A DNA stretch of 16,943 nucleotides from Candidatus Bathyarchaeota archaeon (GTDB lineage: Archaea; Thermoproteota; Bathyarchaeia; Bathyarchaeales; Bathyarchaeaceae), in the NCBI GenBank assembly GCA_023136395.1, contig JAGLRI010000007.1:1-16943 (forward strand), written 5' to 3'. Shown one piece after another: positions 1 to 6,301 of the stretch. A program made the position numbers and the translations under genes. The notes under the pieces are model-generated. The model was not told the origin of the DNA. It ran no database searches and was given only the letters and a program-made list of their open reading frames with translations. Each line of letters starts with the position of its first letter. The first letter of the stretch is position 1.

Positions 1-45
1 GGCATCAAGAGATGATAAACGTTTCATGGAAAAATTTATGGTCAT
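1..45 (-). CDS. Possible 5' end of a leftward gene cut by the window edge
   Basis: On the minus strand an ATG at 45-43 opens a frame that stays open for 15 codons to the window edge. A TATA-like TTTATATC lies just upstream around 60-67, and a weak GGATGATCC lies just before the ATG. That would make this gene divergent from the membrane-protein gene at 203. The competing reading is a rightward C-terminus at 2-64, 20 codons ending in TAA. Neither is long enough to recognise, and one of the two must be chance. Confidence 0.2.
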   Translation of the reverse strand, partial: MTINFSMKRLSSLDA

Positions 46-109
46 AACGGATCATCCGATATAAATTGAATATCTCAAATAATAATTCGTTAGTACTATT
101 TATCTTTTT

Positions 110-130
110 GAAAACGTTTTCTATAAAAAA
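110..130. promoter_or_regulatory. 12-base palindrome next to a TATA-like box
   Basis: GAAAACGTTTTC at 110-121 is a perfect 12-base palindrome. It is followed at once by TATA-like CTATAAAAAA at 121-130. A transcription factor site beside a promoter is plausible. The distance to the start at 203 would give a leader of about 50 bases. No function is shown. Confidence 0.3.
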
Positions 131-163
131 CGTCTATTAACACAACTATACTTCAAATAACTT

Positions 164-187
164 GGAAATATATACTGGGAAATATAT
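164..187 (+). promoter_or_regulatory. Tandem TATA-like repeat before the membrane-protein gene
   Basis: The 10-mer GGAAATATAT occurs twice, at 164-173 and 178-187, a 14-base period. The first copy sits at a normal TATA distance for transcription starting just before the start codon at 203/206. The second is too close to be the box for a start there. It could be a duplicated promoter element or a direct-repeat operator. Confidence 0.4.
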
Positions 188-202
188 TAAACTCTGGGGA
201 AC

Positions 203-826
203 TTGATGTCATACAAGCTGAAAAAGATATTCGAGCCGGAGATTGCGGCTTGGATTGGAGCTTTGGCGCCTATTTGCGCCCTCGTGTCCATCGGTATTTC
301 GATAGCCCTCTCGCCTTGGTTCAGCTGGACACAGAACGCCCTTAGCGACTTAGGTGTTTCAAAAGTTGCCCCTATATTCAATTCTGGTCTCATATTGACT
401 GGAATCCTTACGTCTATATTCGCTATCGCTTTTGCAAAAGCAGAGCAAGAAGACAACATTAGATTGGCTGGGGCCATCGTACTTCTATTTATGGGTATAT
501 CAACAGTGGGAGTCGGGGTGTTCACCGAAGCCTTCTTGGGCATGCACATTCTTTTCGCTTTCTCTTGCTTTGGTTCACTGATCCTTTCATTCACCCTATT
601 TTGTGTAGGCTTTGTTTTAGAACTGGGAACCAAGAAATTAATCTATATCGCTTCATCTATTACTATTATAGGATTTGTTGCTTGGTATATCATCGCACTA
701 TCTCCGATTAACATAAGGTTAAGTGGCGTGGCGACTGTGGAAGCCCTTATTGCTTTTCCGTTTTTTCCTTTGTACATTATTTTGAGTATAAGACTTCGTA
801 GAAAAAAAGACTTAAATCCCTCTTAA
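203..826 (+). CDS. DUF998 family integral membrane protein
   Basis: This is a 207-residue membrane protein of unknown function. It has about six hydrophobic segments, near residues 15-37, 60-80, 86-106, 112-138, 146-166 and 178-196, and a basic C-terminal tail. It carries an ALSDLG motif at 46-51 after the first segment and a GVFTE...H stretch near 105-115. Both are typical of the DUF998 family, which is why I assign it there. The frame can start at TTG 203 or at ATG 206, the next codon; GGGGA at 197-200 serves either, and ATG is the more natural choice. It is monocistronic, with its own promoter region and 134 bases before the next gene. The family has no settled function, and nothing nearby suggests one. 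Confidence 0.75.
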   Translation: MMSYKLKKIFEPEIAAWIGALAPICALVSIGISIALSPWFSWTQNALSDLGVSKVAPIFNSGLILTGILTSIFAIAFAKAEQEDNIRLAGAIVLLFMGISTVGVGVFTEAFLGMHILFAFSCFGSLILSFTLFCVGFVLELGTKKLIYIASSITIIGFVAWYIIALSPINIRLSGVATVEALIAFPFFPLYIILSIRLRRKKDLNPS

Positions 827-960
827 AACTAGGAAGAAAGAGCCATTTTCCTTACACCAAATAGCTTATACATATTATATGGTCTCAAATCGTTTTCTTT
901 AGGTTTCTTCAATTGAATATTACAAATAAAACACCGTAAAATCTAAAAGTCTCCAATAGG

Positions 961-1986
961 ATGAAGAATATCTTAAAGCGGGGTTTGAATATGTCAACGA
1001 GCACGAAGCAGTCAAAATCTATGGAAAGTTCAAATGATCTTGAAGTCATAAATGAGAACGAAGAATTAATCACCGTTAAGCATAGTCAGAATGGAAACAT
1101 TTGTTCCATAGGAAACACATTCGCTGAAATGTTTCCCATGTGGGCGGGAAGAATCTTGATAACAGCTGACACCGAAAAATGGGCGTTAACAGCAGCAAGA
1201 ACTACTACTGGTTTTGCCGCTTCAATAATCATGTCCCCCGCAGAAGCTGGAATAGAAGGTATATTATCGCCTGACAAAACACCGGATGGAAGAATTGGAG
1301 CATTAATTCAAATCTATCATCGAACATGGAGGGATTTGAAAAACCAAATGAGTTTGAGGTTGGGGCAATGTATCATGACCTGCCCTACCACTGCATCATT
1401 CGATGCATTACCCGAAGCAAAGAGAAGATTAAAAGTGGGAAGAAGTCTCCGCCTCTTCGGTGACGGTTTTCAAAAAAGTGATATGATTGGGGAAAGGAAA
1501 GTCTGGCGTATACCTGTTATGGAGGGAGAATTCATTGTTGAAGACCGTTTTGGCGCTATTAAAGCAATTGCCGGAGGAAATCTCCTCATTATGGCAGAAA
1601 CCCAAAAATCTGGTCTTAAAGCGTCAGAAGAAGCAGTAAATTCAATCTTTCAAGAAGCCAACGGAGTAATTCTGCCATTTCCCGGAGGCATTTGTAGGGC
1701 TGGATCGAAAGCGGGTTCACTTAAATATAAACTTCCAGCGTCCACAAACCATCCATTATGCCCAAAAATAAAAAAAATTGTTACTGATTCAGAAGTCCCA
1801 GACAACGTTAACAGCATTTATGAAATCGTCATAAACGGCTTAAATCTTAACGTTGTAAAAACAGCGATGGCTCAGGGAATAAAGGCTGCGGCAAAGGTCC
1901 CCGGAGTCACTCGAATCTCTGCAGCAAACTTTGGGGGACGGCTTGGACCCTACAAAGCTTATTTGAAAGAAGTTCTAGAATTGTAA
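961..1986 (+). CDS. ftr: Formylmethanofuran:tetrahydromethanopterin formyltransferase (Ftr)
   Basis: Ftr is a cytoplasmic enzyme that moves the formyl group between formylmethanofuran and tetrahydromethanopterin, the second step of the archaeal C1 (methyl) branch. Family blocks run through the whole protein: TGFAASIIMSPAEAG (about 83-97), GQCIMTCPT, GDGFQ, EGEFIVEDRFG, AGGN, FPGG, LPASTN, YEIVINGLN and NFGGRLG near the end. The family is usually just under 300 residues; this one is 341. The excess is a polar, Ser/Glu/Asn-rich N-terminal extension of about 40 residues before the conserved core (near residue 44). Other starts are ATG 991, behind a weak GCGGGG, and ATG 1021. No ATG, GTG or TTG lies closer to the core, so some extension is unavoidable. 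No other C1-pathway gene is in the window. Confidence 0.95.
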   Translation: MKNILKRGLNMSTSTKQSKSMESSNDLEVINENEELITVKHSQNGNICSIGNTFAEMFPMWAGRILITADTEKWALTAARTTTGFAASIIMSPAEAGIEGILSPDKTPDGRIGALIQIYHRTWRDLKNQMSLRLGQCIMTCPTTASFDALPEAKRRLKVGRSLRLFGDGFQKSDMIGERKVWRIPVMEGEFIVEDRFGAIKAIAGGNLLIMAETQKSGLKASEEAVNSIFQEANGVILPFPGGICRAGSKAGSLKYKLPASTNHPLCPKIKKIVTDSEVPDNVNSIYEIVINGLNLNVVKTAMAQGIKAAAKVPGVTRISAANFGGRLGPYKAYLKEVLEL

Positions 1987-2002
1987 ATTAAAAATTATTT
2001 TT

Positions 2003-2076
2003 GCACGCGCGCAGACGTGTATTAATTATAAACATTGTTTACAACATAAAGAAAGGGTAATTACTTTCTGTTACCA
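2003..2076. other. Intergenic inverted repeats after ftr
   Basis: GCACG at 2003-2007 can pair with CGTGT at 2016-2020 (one G-U pair), 17 bases after the ftr stop. GAAAG at 2051-2055 can pair with CTTTC eight bases later, and GGTAA with TTACC overlaps it. The first may be a weak terminator hairpin; the second pair may form alternative stems. AACATAAAGA at 2043-2052 recurs at 2112-2121. Confidence 0.25.
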
Positions 2077-2097
2077 ATTAGTGTTTTACTGGATATT

Positions 2098-2119
2098 TTT
2101 ATGTAATGTGTAACATAAA
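2098..2119. promoter_or_regulatory. Palindromic candidate operator upstream of the microprotein
   Basis: TTTATGT at 2098-2104 and ACATAAA at 2113-2119 form an inverted repeat with a partly complementary centre. It lies about 14 bases upstream of the TATA box at 2132-2139. This placement fits a binding site for an archaeal activator or repressor dimer. There is no direct evidence of binding. Confidence 0.4.
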
Positions 2120-2131
2120 GATCTAACTAAG

Positions 2132-2139
2132 CTTTATAT
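2132..2139 (+). promoter_or_regulatory. TATA box for the zinc-ribbon microprotein
   Basis: CTTTATAT within AAGCTTTATATG is a good archaeal TATA box. Transcription would start near 2160-2163, leaving a leader of about 33 bases that contains the ribosome binding site at 2181-2187. Confidence 0.5.
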
Positions 2140-2180
2140 GTGTCCCAATAAATATAGTTTTTTGTATGAATAGTTATAGA

Positions 2181-2187
2181 GAGGTGA
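2181..2187 (+). promoter_or_regulatory. Strong Shine-Dalgarno GAGGTGA
   Basis: GAGGTGA matches the archaeal 16S anti-Shine-Dalgarno complement and lies 7 bases before ATG 2195. It is one of the best ribosome binding sites in the window, and it supports translation of a very short frame. Confidence 0.7.
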
Positions 2188-2194
2188 AGAAGTA

Positions 2195-2299
2195 ATGAAG
2201 TGTCCTAAATGTGGAAAATCTGATCCCATTCTTGATGGGTTCTCGTATTATCATTGCAAATGTTGTAGCTATCTTTCAAAAATTGGAGAAGAATGGTAG
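2195..2299 (+). CDS. 34-residue zinc-ribbon microprotein
   Basis: This short frame begins MKCPKCG and ends at TAG 2297-2299. It has a CxxC pair at residues 3-6 and a second cluster, HCKCC, at 20-24, in which C21 and C24 make another CxxC; C23 is an extra cysteine. A single structural zinc held by four cysteines is the obvious reading. It is preceded by GAGGTGA at 7-base spacing and by a TATA box and palindrome further up, so it looks like a real gene with its own promoter. Short archaeal zinc ribbons are common and often serve as accessory or nucleic-acid-binding domains, but I do not recognise a specific family. The broken amidohydrolase gene starts 64 bases after its stop, behind a separate TATA box. 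Confidence 0.65.
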   Translation: MKCPKCGKSDPILDGFSYYHCKCCSYLSKIGEEW

Positions 2300-2330
2300 C
2301 CTATTGTCAAGAGCTATTACACAATGATAA

Positions 2331-2340
2331 TTATTATAAA
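2331..2340 (+). promoter_or_regulatory. TATA box for a leaderless amidohydrolase transcript
   Basis: TTATTATAAA is centred about 27 bases before ATG 2364. That is the distance at which archaeal transcription starts on the start codon itself. There is no Shine-Dalgarno site before ATG 2364, so a leaderless mRNA is likely. Confidence 0.5.
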
Positions 2341-2363
2341 CTCCTTAAAATAAAACAAAAATT

Positions 2364-3408
2364 ATGCCGTGGGATCGTTATCTTCCGCTTAGGAAGTCGA
2401 AGCTTAGAGAAACGGGATACATAACAACTCCATATGTGATTGATGCTCATAGTCATCTTCACCTTCACGTACCTAGAGCTGGACAACCTCCTTTTCGAGA
2501 TTTCTATGAAGTCTCCGATCAATTACTCAATAGAAAGAAAGCTTGCTTCATACCTACAGAGACTTTAATCCACGAAATGGATAGATATGGCGTAGACAAA
2601 GCAGTAGTTAATTGTGCTGCAGGGATGTTCATACCCTTAGAACAATTAGCTGAACTAATACGAAAATATCCAGAAAGATTAATTGGTTTCTGTTGGTTTG
2701 AATTTGGCTTCGGTACTGAACCATGGCCTACCCCTGATGAAGCTGCAGAACAGATTGATAAAGCTCTCAAAATGTCTGAATTTAAAGGATGTGGGGAAGG
2801 GATCCTTTACTTTGGAAAAGAGACTTGGCCTGAGAACGTAAGATGCTTAGAACCTATGTTGGAAGTGATAGCTAAACATGAGGCGCCTGTGTTGTTTCAT
2901 AGTGGTCCAGCTCCTTACAAACCAAAGATTACTAAAGAAATACGTAAAAAAAATTCCTAAAATTGGTACCTTGAGAATGATGGATCCCATATATGTTGAT
3001 GATTTGGCTCAGTTATTTCCAGAAATCCCTTTCATTATTGGTCATATTGGAGTCCAGGGATCCTTCTTTTTTGGTTCATACGCAGATCACGCTTTAATGG
3101 TAGCTGCAATGAATGATAATGTTTTTTTGGAAACTTCCATGGCTCCACCCGAAGTAATAGCGAAGGCCGTAGCTGATCCTGCTATTGGCGCTGAAAAACT
3201 TGTTTTTGGGTCTGACTTTGGAGCCACTTCTGGCTACTACGTTTATAAAGGAAAAGTCTATCCTTCCTACAAGAAGAGGCCTCACCCAGAGCAAACGGGG
3301 TATCATACCAAGCGCGCTTTAGATGTTCTTAATGAGGTTCCAATGCCTGAAGAAGAACGAAGACTAATCCTTGGCCAAAACATGGCGAGATTGCTGAGAC
3401 TTGAATAA
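2364..3408 (+). pseudogene. Frameshifted Amidohydro_2 family metal-dependent hydrolase
   Basis: Two frames, 2364-2960 and the part of 2878-3408 after about 2946, together make one TIM-barrel amidohydrolase of about 347 residues. The first holds the N-terminal metal-binding DAHSHLH (H29, H31) and LFHSGP (H179). The second holds FIIGHIG and the Asp of VFGSDFG near the C-terminus. They join inside a run of eight A at 2946-2953: removing one A gives EIRKKIPKIGT without a break. Each half alone lacks part of the metal site. Family members hydrolyse or decarboxylate varied substrates, which cannot be named here. Apart from the extra base, reading frame and motifs are intact, so this is a sequencing error, a very recent mutation, or a gene read by slippage. 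A TATA box at leaderless distance precedes it. Confidence 0.85.
2946..2953 (+). other. A8 homopolymer at the frame break
   Basis: Eight consecutive A bases lie where the two amidohydrolase frames meet. Seven A would restore a single frame. Going from the first frame to the second needs a +1 step, or loss of one A by polymerase slippage; a -1 ribosomal shift would land in the wrong frame. Confidence 0.75.
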
Positions 3409-3470
3409 CTTTGAACATGTGTTTTCATACAGAAGCGAAAGTAAGCTTAGGTGAAAGTTTTCAGTTAATC

Positions 3471-3480
3471 CCTCTTTTTT
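3471..3480 (+). terminator. T-rich terminator after the amidohydrolase
   Basis: CCTCTTTTTT lies about 65 bases after the stop at 3408. Archaeal RNA polymerase terminates at such T runs without needing a hairpin. Confidence 0.4.
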
Positions 3481-3535
3481 ATGAAAGAATTTCGACTAAC
3501 TAGTGTGGTAATAGGATATTCCATTTATGAACGAA

Positions 3536-3557
3536 GAACTAGAAGTATCAGTTCTAG
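3536..3557 (-). terminator. Inverted repeat just past the htpX stop
   Basis: CTAGAA at 3539-3544 pairs with TTCTAG at 3552-3557 across a 7-base loop. An overlapping alternative, GAACT with AGTTC, covers 3536-3554. The repeat begins 11 bases past the htpX stop and lies between convergent genes. It could end or protect the htpX transcript; there is no clear T run after it. Confidence 0.35.
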
Positions 3558-3568
3558 AAATAGCATGT

Positions 3569-4552
3569 TTATGTTACTAGCGCCTGTAGGTTTTTCAGTC
3601 TCTTCGTGATGTTCGGGTGTGTGGAGAACAGTTCTAAAATTGCATCCACTGTAGTTATCCTTCTTCTCACTATTCGTTCAACAATGGCTTGGTCTGGTAG
3701 CTTAGAGACATATTGCTCGATTTGAGCTGAGTCCACTTCTGCTCTATCTGGATCCGATATAAACAGACTCTTAAAACCGTTAAACATGAATGCTTCTTGA
3801 TCTTTTCGCATTCTCATTCCTCTAGTTTTCGAGGTTATCTTCGCTAAGCCCTCGGAGAGTTTTCGTGGACCGTCATCTACGATTGAGGTACTGTAGCTGT
3901 CTGCGTAGTATTCTCTGAGTCGACTCAAGCTGAAAGTGAAGAGCATCAGAACGAAGTATACAAGCATGCTTACCGCCCCTATTATGTAGGTTCCTCCTCC
4001 CCTCCTATCTTCTCTATAGTATCGTCCATAATAAGAGGAGAACATTATCGACCTCCCTACAATGTAGAAGAGGGAGGGAAGAAAGGAAACCAGCATCATT
4101 ATTTGTACGTCTCGATGTTTAATGTGTCCAAACTCATGGCCTAAGACCGCTTCAACTTCCTCTTCCTCAAGAGTGTTCAATAATCCTAGAGTTACAGCTA
4201 GATAATTTCCGGTGATAGGTGATCCGTATGCAAAGGCGTTTGGAATTGAGATGTTTGCTATACCAATCTTTGGCTGCTTAACACCGCTTCTAGCAGAGAG
4301 TCTTTCAACCATTCTGTAAAGCTTCGGAGAATCTTCCACCTTCACCTCTTTAATTTTGTAAAGAGTGTTTATCAGGTGTGGAGCTAGAAGCCATTGAATG
4401 ATGTTGAAGAGAGCAACAATCGTCACCAAGGAGAAGATATTTAATGAAGCGGGTGCTGCCAAGGAAAAGATTACTGCAAAGAATATTGTAGATATTGCTA
4501 TAATAAAAGATAAAGTCCCAAGCATGGAGACACGAAGTTTCCATAAATTCAA
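3569..4552 (-). CDS. htpX: HtpX-type membrane zinc metalloprotease (M48)
   Basis: HtpX is a membrane-bound zinc endopeptidase that degrades misfolded membrane proteins. This copy is 327 residues. The zinc motif HEFGH is at 139-143, and the third zinc ligand is probably E214 in LREYYAD. Two N-terminal membrane segments (about 10-35 and 40-60) and two more after the active site (about 151-172 and 188-210) match the family layout. The substrate-cleft NAFAYG is at 105-110. The chosen start is TTG 4552, with GAGTGA six bases upstream; the next Met is residue 10, inside the first membrane segment. A TATA-like ACTTAAAAAC around 4596-4605 lies upstream on the opposite strand. The gene stands alone between convergent and same-strand neighbours. 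Confidence 0.93.
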   Translation of the reverse strand: MNLWKLRVSMLGTLSFIIAISTIFFAVIFSLAAPASLNIFSLVTIVALFNIIQWLLAPHLINTLYKIKEVKVEDSPKLYRMVERLSARSGVKQPKIGIANISIPNAFAYGSPITGNYLAVTLGLLNTLEEEEVEAVLGHEFGHIKHRDVQIMMLVSFLPSLFYIVGRSIMFSSYYGRYYREDRRGGGTYIIGAVSMLVYFVLMLFTFSLSRLREYYADSYSTSIVDDGPRKLSEGLAKITSKTRGMRMRKDQEAFMFNGFKSLFISDPDRAEVDSAQIEQYVSKLPDQAIVERIVRRRITTVDAILELFSTHPNITKRLKNLQALVT

Positions 4553-4748
4553 ATAATTTCACTCTCTTCTTTCCAATAAAGTCGAACCTGGATATTACTT
4601 AAAAACATTTCTTTGATTAAACTAGAACTCATTTTTTCTTGGATCTAACTAGAATGCTCAATACACCCAATTCCTTTATATCGTTCAAGTTATTCTTAGC
4701 CACACAAAAACACGTTTAGCATTTCTGTAATCCCAGAATTATATGTGG

Positions 4749-5642
4749 TTAAGATCCAAAAAGTGGTGAAATGGTTATTCTCCAAGTTCCCAAAACAAAA
4801 GCTAACAATCCTATTGCCATCCAAATAAGCACCATTTTTTTAACTTTTTTAGCATTCTCTGGTGAGTAGTTACGAATAAGGGAAATGGATGATAAAACAA
4901 ACCCCAAATCTGCTAAAACAATTGGGGGGAGATACAAAGCAGAGACTTTTCCAAAGATCCATGGAATGAAACTGAAAATAATTGAAGCTATATTAAAGGA
5001 AAATGCTACAATTGAGGCGATTCTCGACCCGTATAAGACAGCCATTGTTTTGATCCCTAGAATTTTATCTCCGTGAATATCCACTATTCCCTTCGTTATC
5101 TCCCTTCCAGTTGTTGAAAGAAACGCCATAGTAGCAAACATGATAATAATCAGGTTTAACTCCCCTTTAATGGCAAATCCACCATAAATAAATGGAAGTG
5201 CAATACATGCACCGACTATGAAGTTTCCAGGTAAACCCGTACGTTTACCCTTAGTGCTATAATACGTGGATAAAATCCAACCAAAGGCTGCAACAATTAA
5301 ACAAAGGGGGCTGGTTAGAAACGCTGTTATAAATCCTAACGTGCTTAAAATGAAGGCGTAACCTAACGCTTCCCTCGGTTGAATGACTCCGCTAGGAATG
5401 GGTCTAGTCGGTTCGTTTATAGCATCAACTTCTCTATCGTAGTGATCATTGATTGCGTTAGCAGCAGCAAGAAAAGCAAATCCAGTTATAACACTGAGGG
5501 GAATCTTGATTATTGTTTCCTCAGTTAATGGAAAAACTTGAATCGACACAACCATTCCCGTAAGTACTGCTAAGCTCAATACCATACAGTTAATGGGGCG
5601 AATTAGTTTTACGATTCCTTGAGCCTTTCCCATAATCCTCAC
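4749..5642 (-). CDS. UbiA-family geranylgeranylglyceryl-phosphate geranylgeranyltransferase (DGGGP synthase)
   Basis: This is a 297-residue polytopic prenyltransferase of about eight or nine membrane helices. It probably adds the second geranylgeranyl chain to geranylgeranylglyceryl phosphate, making the archaeal ether-lipid core. The first Asp-rich site is NAINDHYDREVD (residues 62-73), which binds the Mg-diphosphate of the prenyl donor. The second is DIHGD (188-192), followed by GIKTMAVLYG, as in archaeal DGGGP synthases. The start is GTG 5642, overlapping the TGA of endA as GTGA; ATG 5633, three codons on, is also possible. The two genes are therefore probably translationally coupled. Other UbiA relatives use other acceptors, so the exact acceptor is inferred from motif pattern and archaeal context. 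Confidence 0.88.
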   Translation of the reverse strand: MRIMGKAQGIVKLIRPINCMVLSLAVLTGMVVSIQVFPLTEETIIKIPLSVITGFAFLAAANAINDHYDREVDAINEPTRPIPSGVIQPREALGYAFILSTLGFITAFLTSPLCLIVAAFGWILSTYYSTKGKRTGLPGNFIVGACIALPFIYGGFAIKGELNLIIIMFATMAFLSTTGREITKGIVDIHGDKILGIKTMAVLYGSRIASIVAFSFNIASIIFSFIPWIFGKVSALYLPPIVLADLGFVLSSISLIRNYSPENAKKVKKMVLIWMAIGLLAFVLGTWRITISPLFGS

Positions 5643-6178
5643 TTTAGAGTGAGTTGTGAAAGGGAATAATACACTACTTCTCCTCTTCGGTTGATGACTG
5701 CAAGCACAAGTCTTTTTTTTAGGCTTTGAACGTACTTTAACGCTTGAGCTAGTTCTTCCATGGAAACGGGGCGGCCTTCTTGCATTCCAAATATTAGATA
5801 TTTAGCTGTTTCCTTTCCGTATTCTCCACGGGTATACACACGGAAGTCTATTCCCAGTCCAAATCCTTCCCTCACAACGTATCCCCTGCTCCTCATATCT
5901 CGGTATATTAGATATTTAGCCCATGCGTTTTCGTCAATTGATCGAGACTTCTTAAGGAGATCTTGAAAATTCATTTCCTCTTTGGTTGAATCATCTTCAA
6001 TCTTAACGATCTCCTTTCCAAGCAAGTAGAGAGCCTCATAACAGGTAAGTGCTAGCCCTTCGTCTTTAGGCTCACCATAACCCCTTGAAGAAAATCCCTC
6101 AATATCCTCTGGGGAGGAAACTACTAAAATCTTATTTTCCTTGAATACCGCCTTAACTTTAGGTTGGGCCATATCCAT
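5639..6178 (-). CDS. endA: tRNA-splicing endonuclease EndA-like subunit with catalytic His replaced by Thr
   Basis: EndA cuts bulge-helix-bulge introns from archaeal pre-tRNA. At 179 residues it has the size of the homotetrameric euryarchaeal type: an N-terminal domain (about 1-80) and the C-terminal nuclease domain starting at WAKYLIYRDMRSRGY. Of the catalytic Tyr-His-Lys triad, Y115 (in DFRVY) and K155 (in SLKKRLVLA) are present. The His position in the usual H-x-x-Y-L-V context is T124, in KETAKYLI. The 31-residue spacing from T124 to K155 equals that of M. jannaschii H125 to K156. The codon is ACA, so a single base error does not explain it. It may be the non-catalytic subunit of a heteromeric enzyme. 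It starts at ATG 6178 and overlaps ubiA at its 3' end. Confidence 0.88.
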   Translation of the reverse strand: MDMAQPKVKAVFKENKILVVSSPEDIEGFSSRGYGEPKDEGLALTCYEALYLLGKEIVKIEDDSTKEEMNFQDLLKKSRSIDENAWAKYLIYRDMRSRGYVVREGFGLGIDFRVYTRGEYGKETAKYLIFGMQEGRPVSMEELAQALKYVQSLKKRLVLAVINRRGEVVYYSLSQLTLK

Positions 6179-6214
6179 CTAGAGCAGCCTTCTTTGATAC
6201 TATTTCCATTTAAT

Positions 6215-6224
6215 CTTTTTAATC
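6215..6224 (-). promoter_or_regulatory. TATA-like element for the endA-ubiA pair
   Basis: The minus strand reads ATTAAAAAGATTAAAT here, some 35-45 bases before ATG 6178. Together with the 123-base gap after mtnA, it suggests that endA-ubiA has its own promoter. Confidence 0.3.
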
Positions 6225-6301
6225 ATACAACCGAGCTTTTACCGCGATCATTAGATAGGTTTGTAAGAGTTGGTTTAAAAGAGTTCAATTTATTTAAGCT
6301 T

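Noticed and set aside
2..64. Rightward 20-codon C-terminus ending in TAA 62-64
   Set aside because: Too short to tell from chance; the opposite-strand start at 45 has a TATA-like element and is slightly better supported, though also weak.
2003..2020. Strong intrinsic terminator hairpin after ftr
   Set aside because: Only a 5-base stem with one G-U pair and an 8-base loop, and no T run after it; kept only as a weak repeat.
2946..2953. Programmed -1 ribosomal frameshift at A8
   Set aside because: A -1 step leads to the third frame, not to the frame that carries the amidohydrolase C-terminus; a +1 step or loss of one A is needed.
3481..3606. 41-codon rightward frame after the amidohydrolase
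   Set aside because: It begins right after a terminator-like T run, has no ribosome binding site, and overlaps the htpX 3' end on the other strand.
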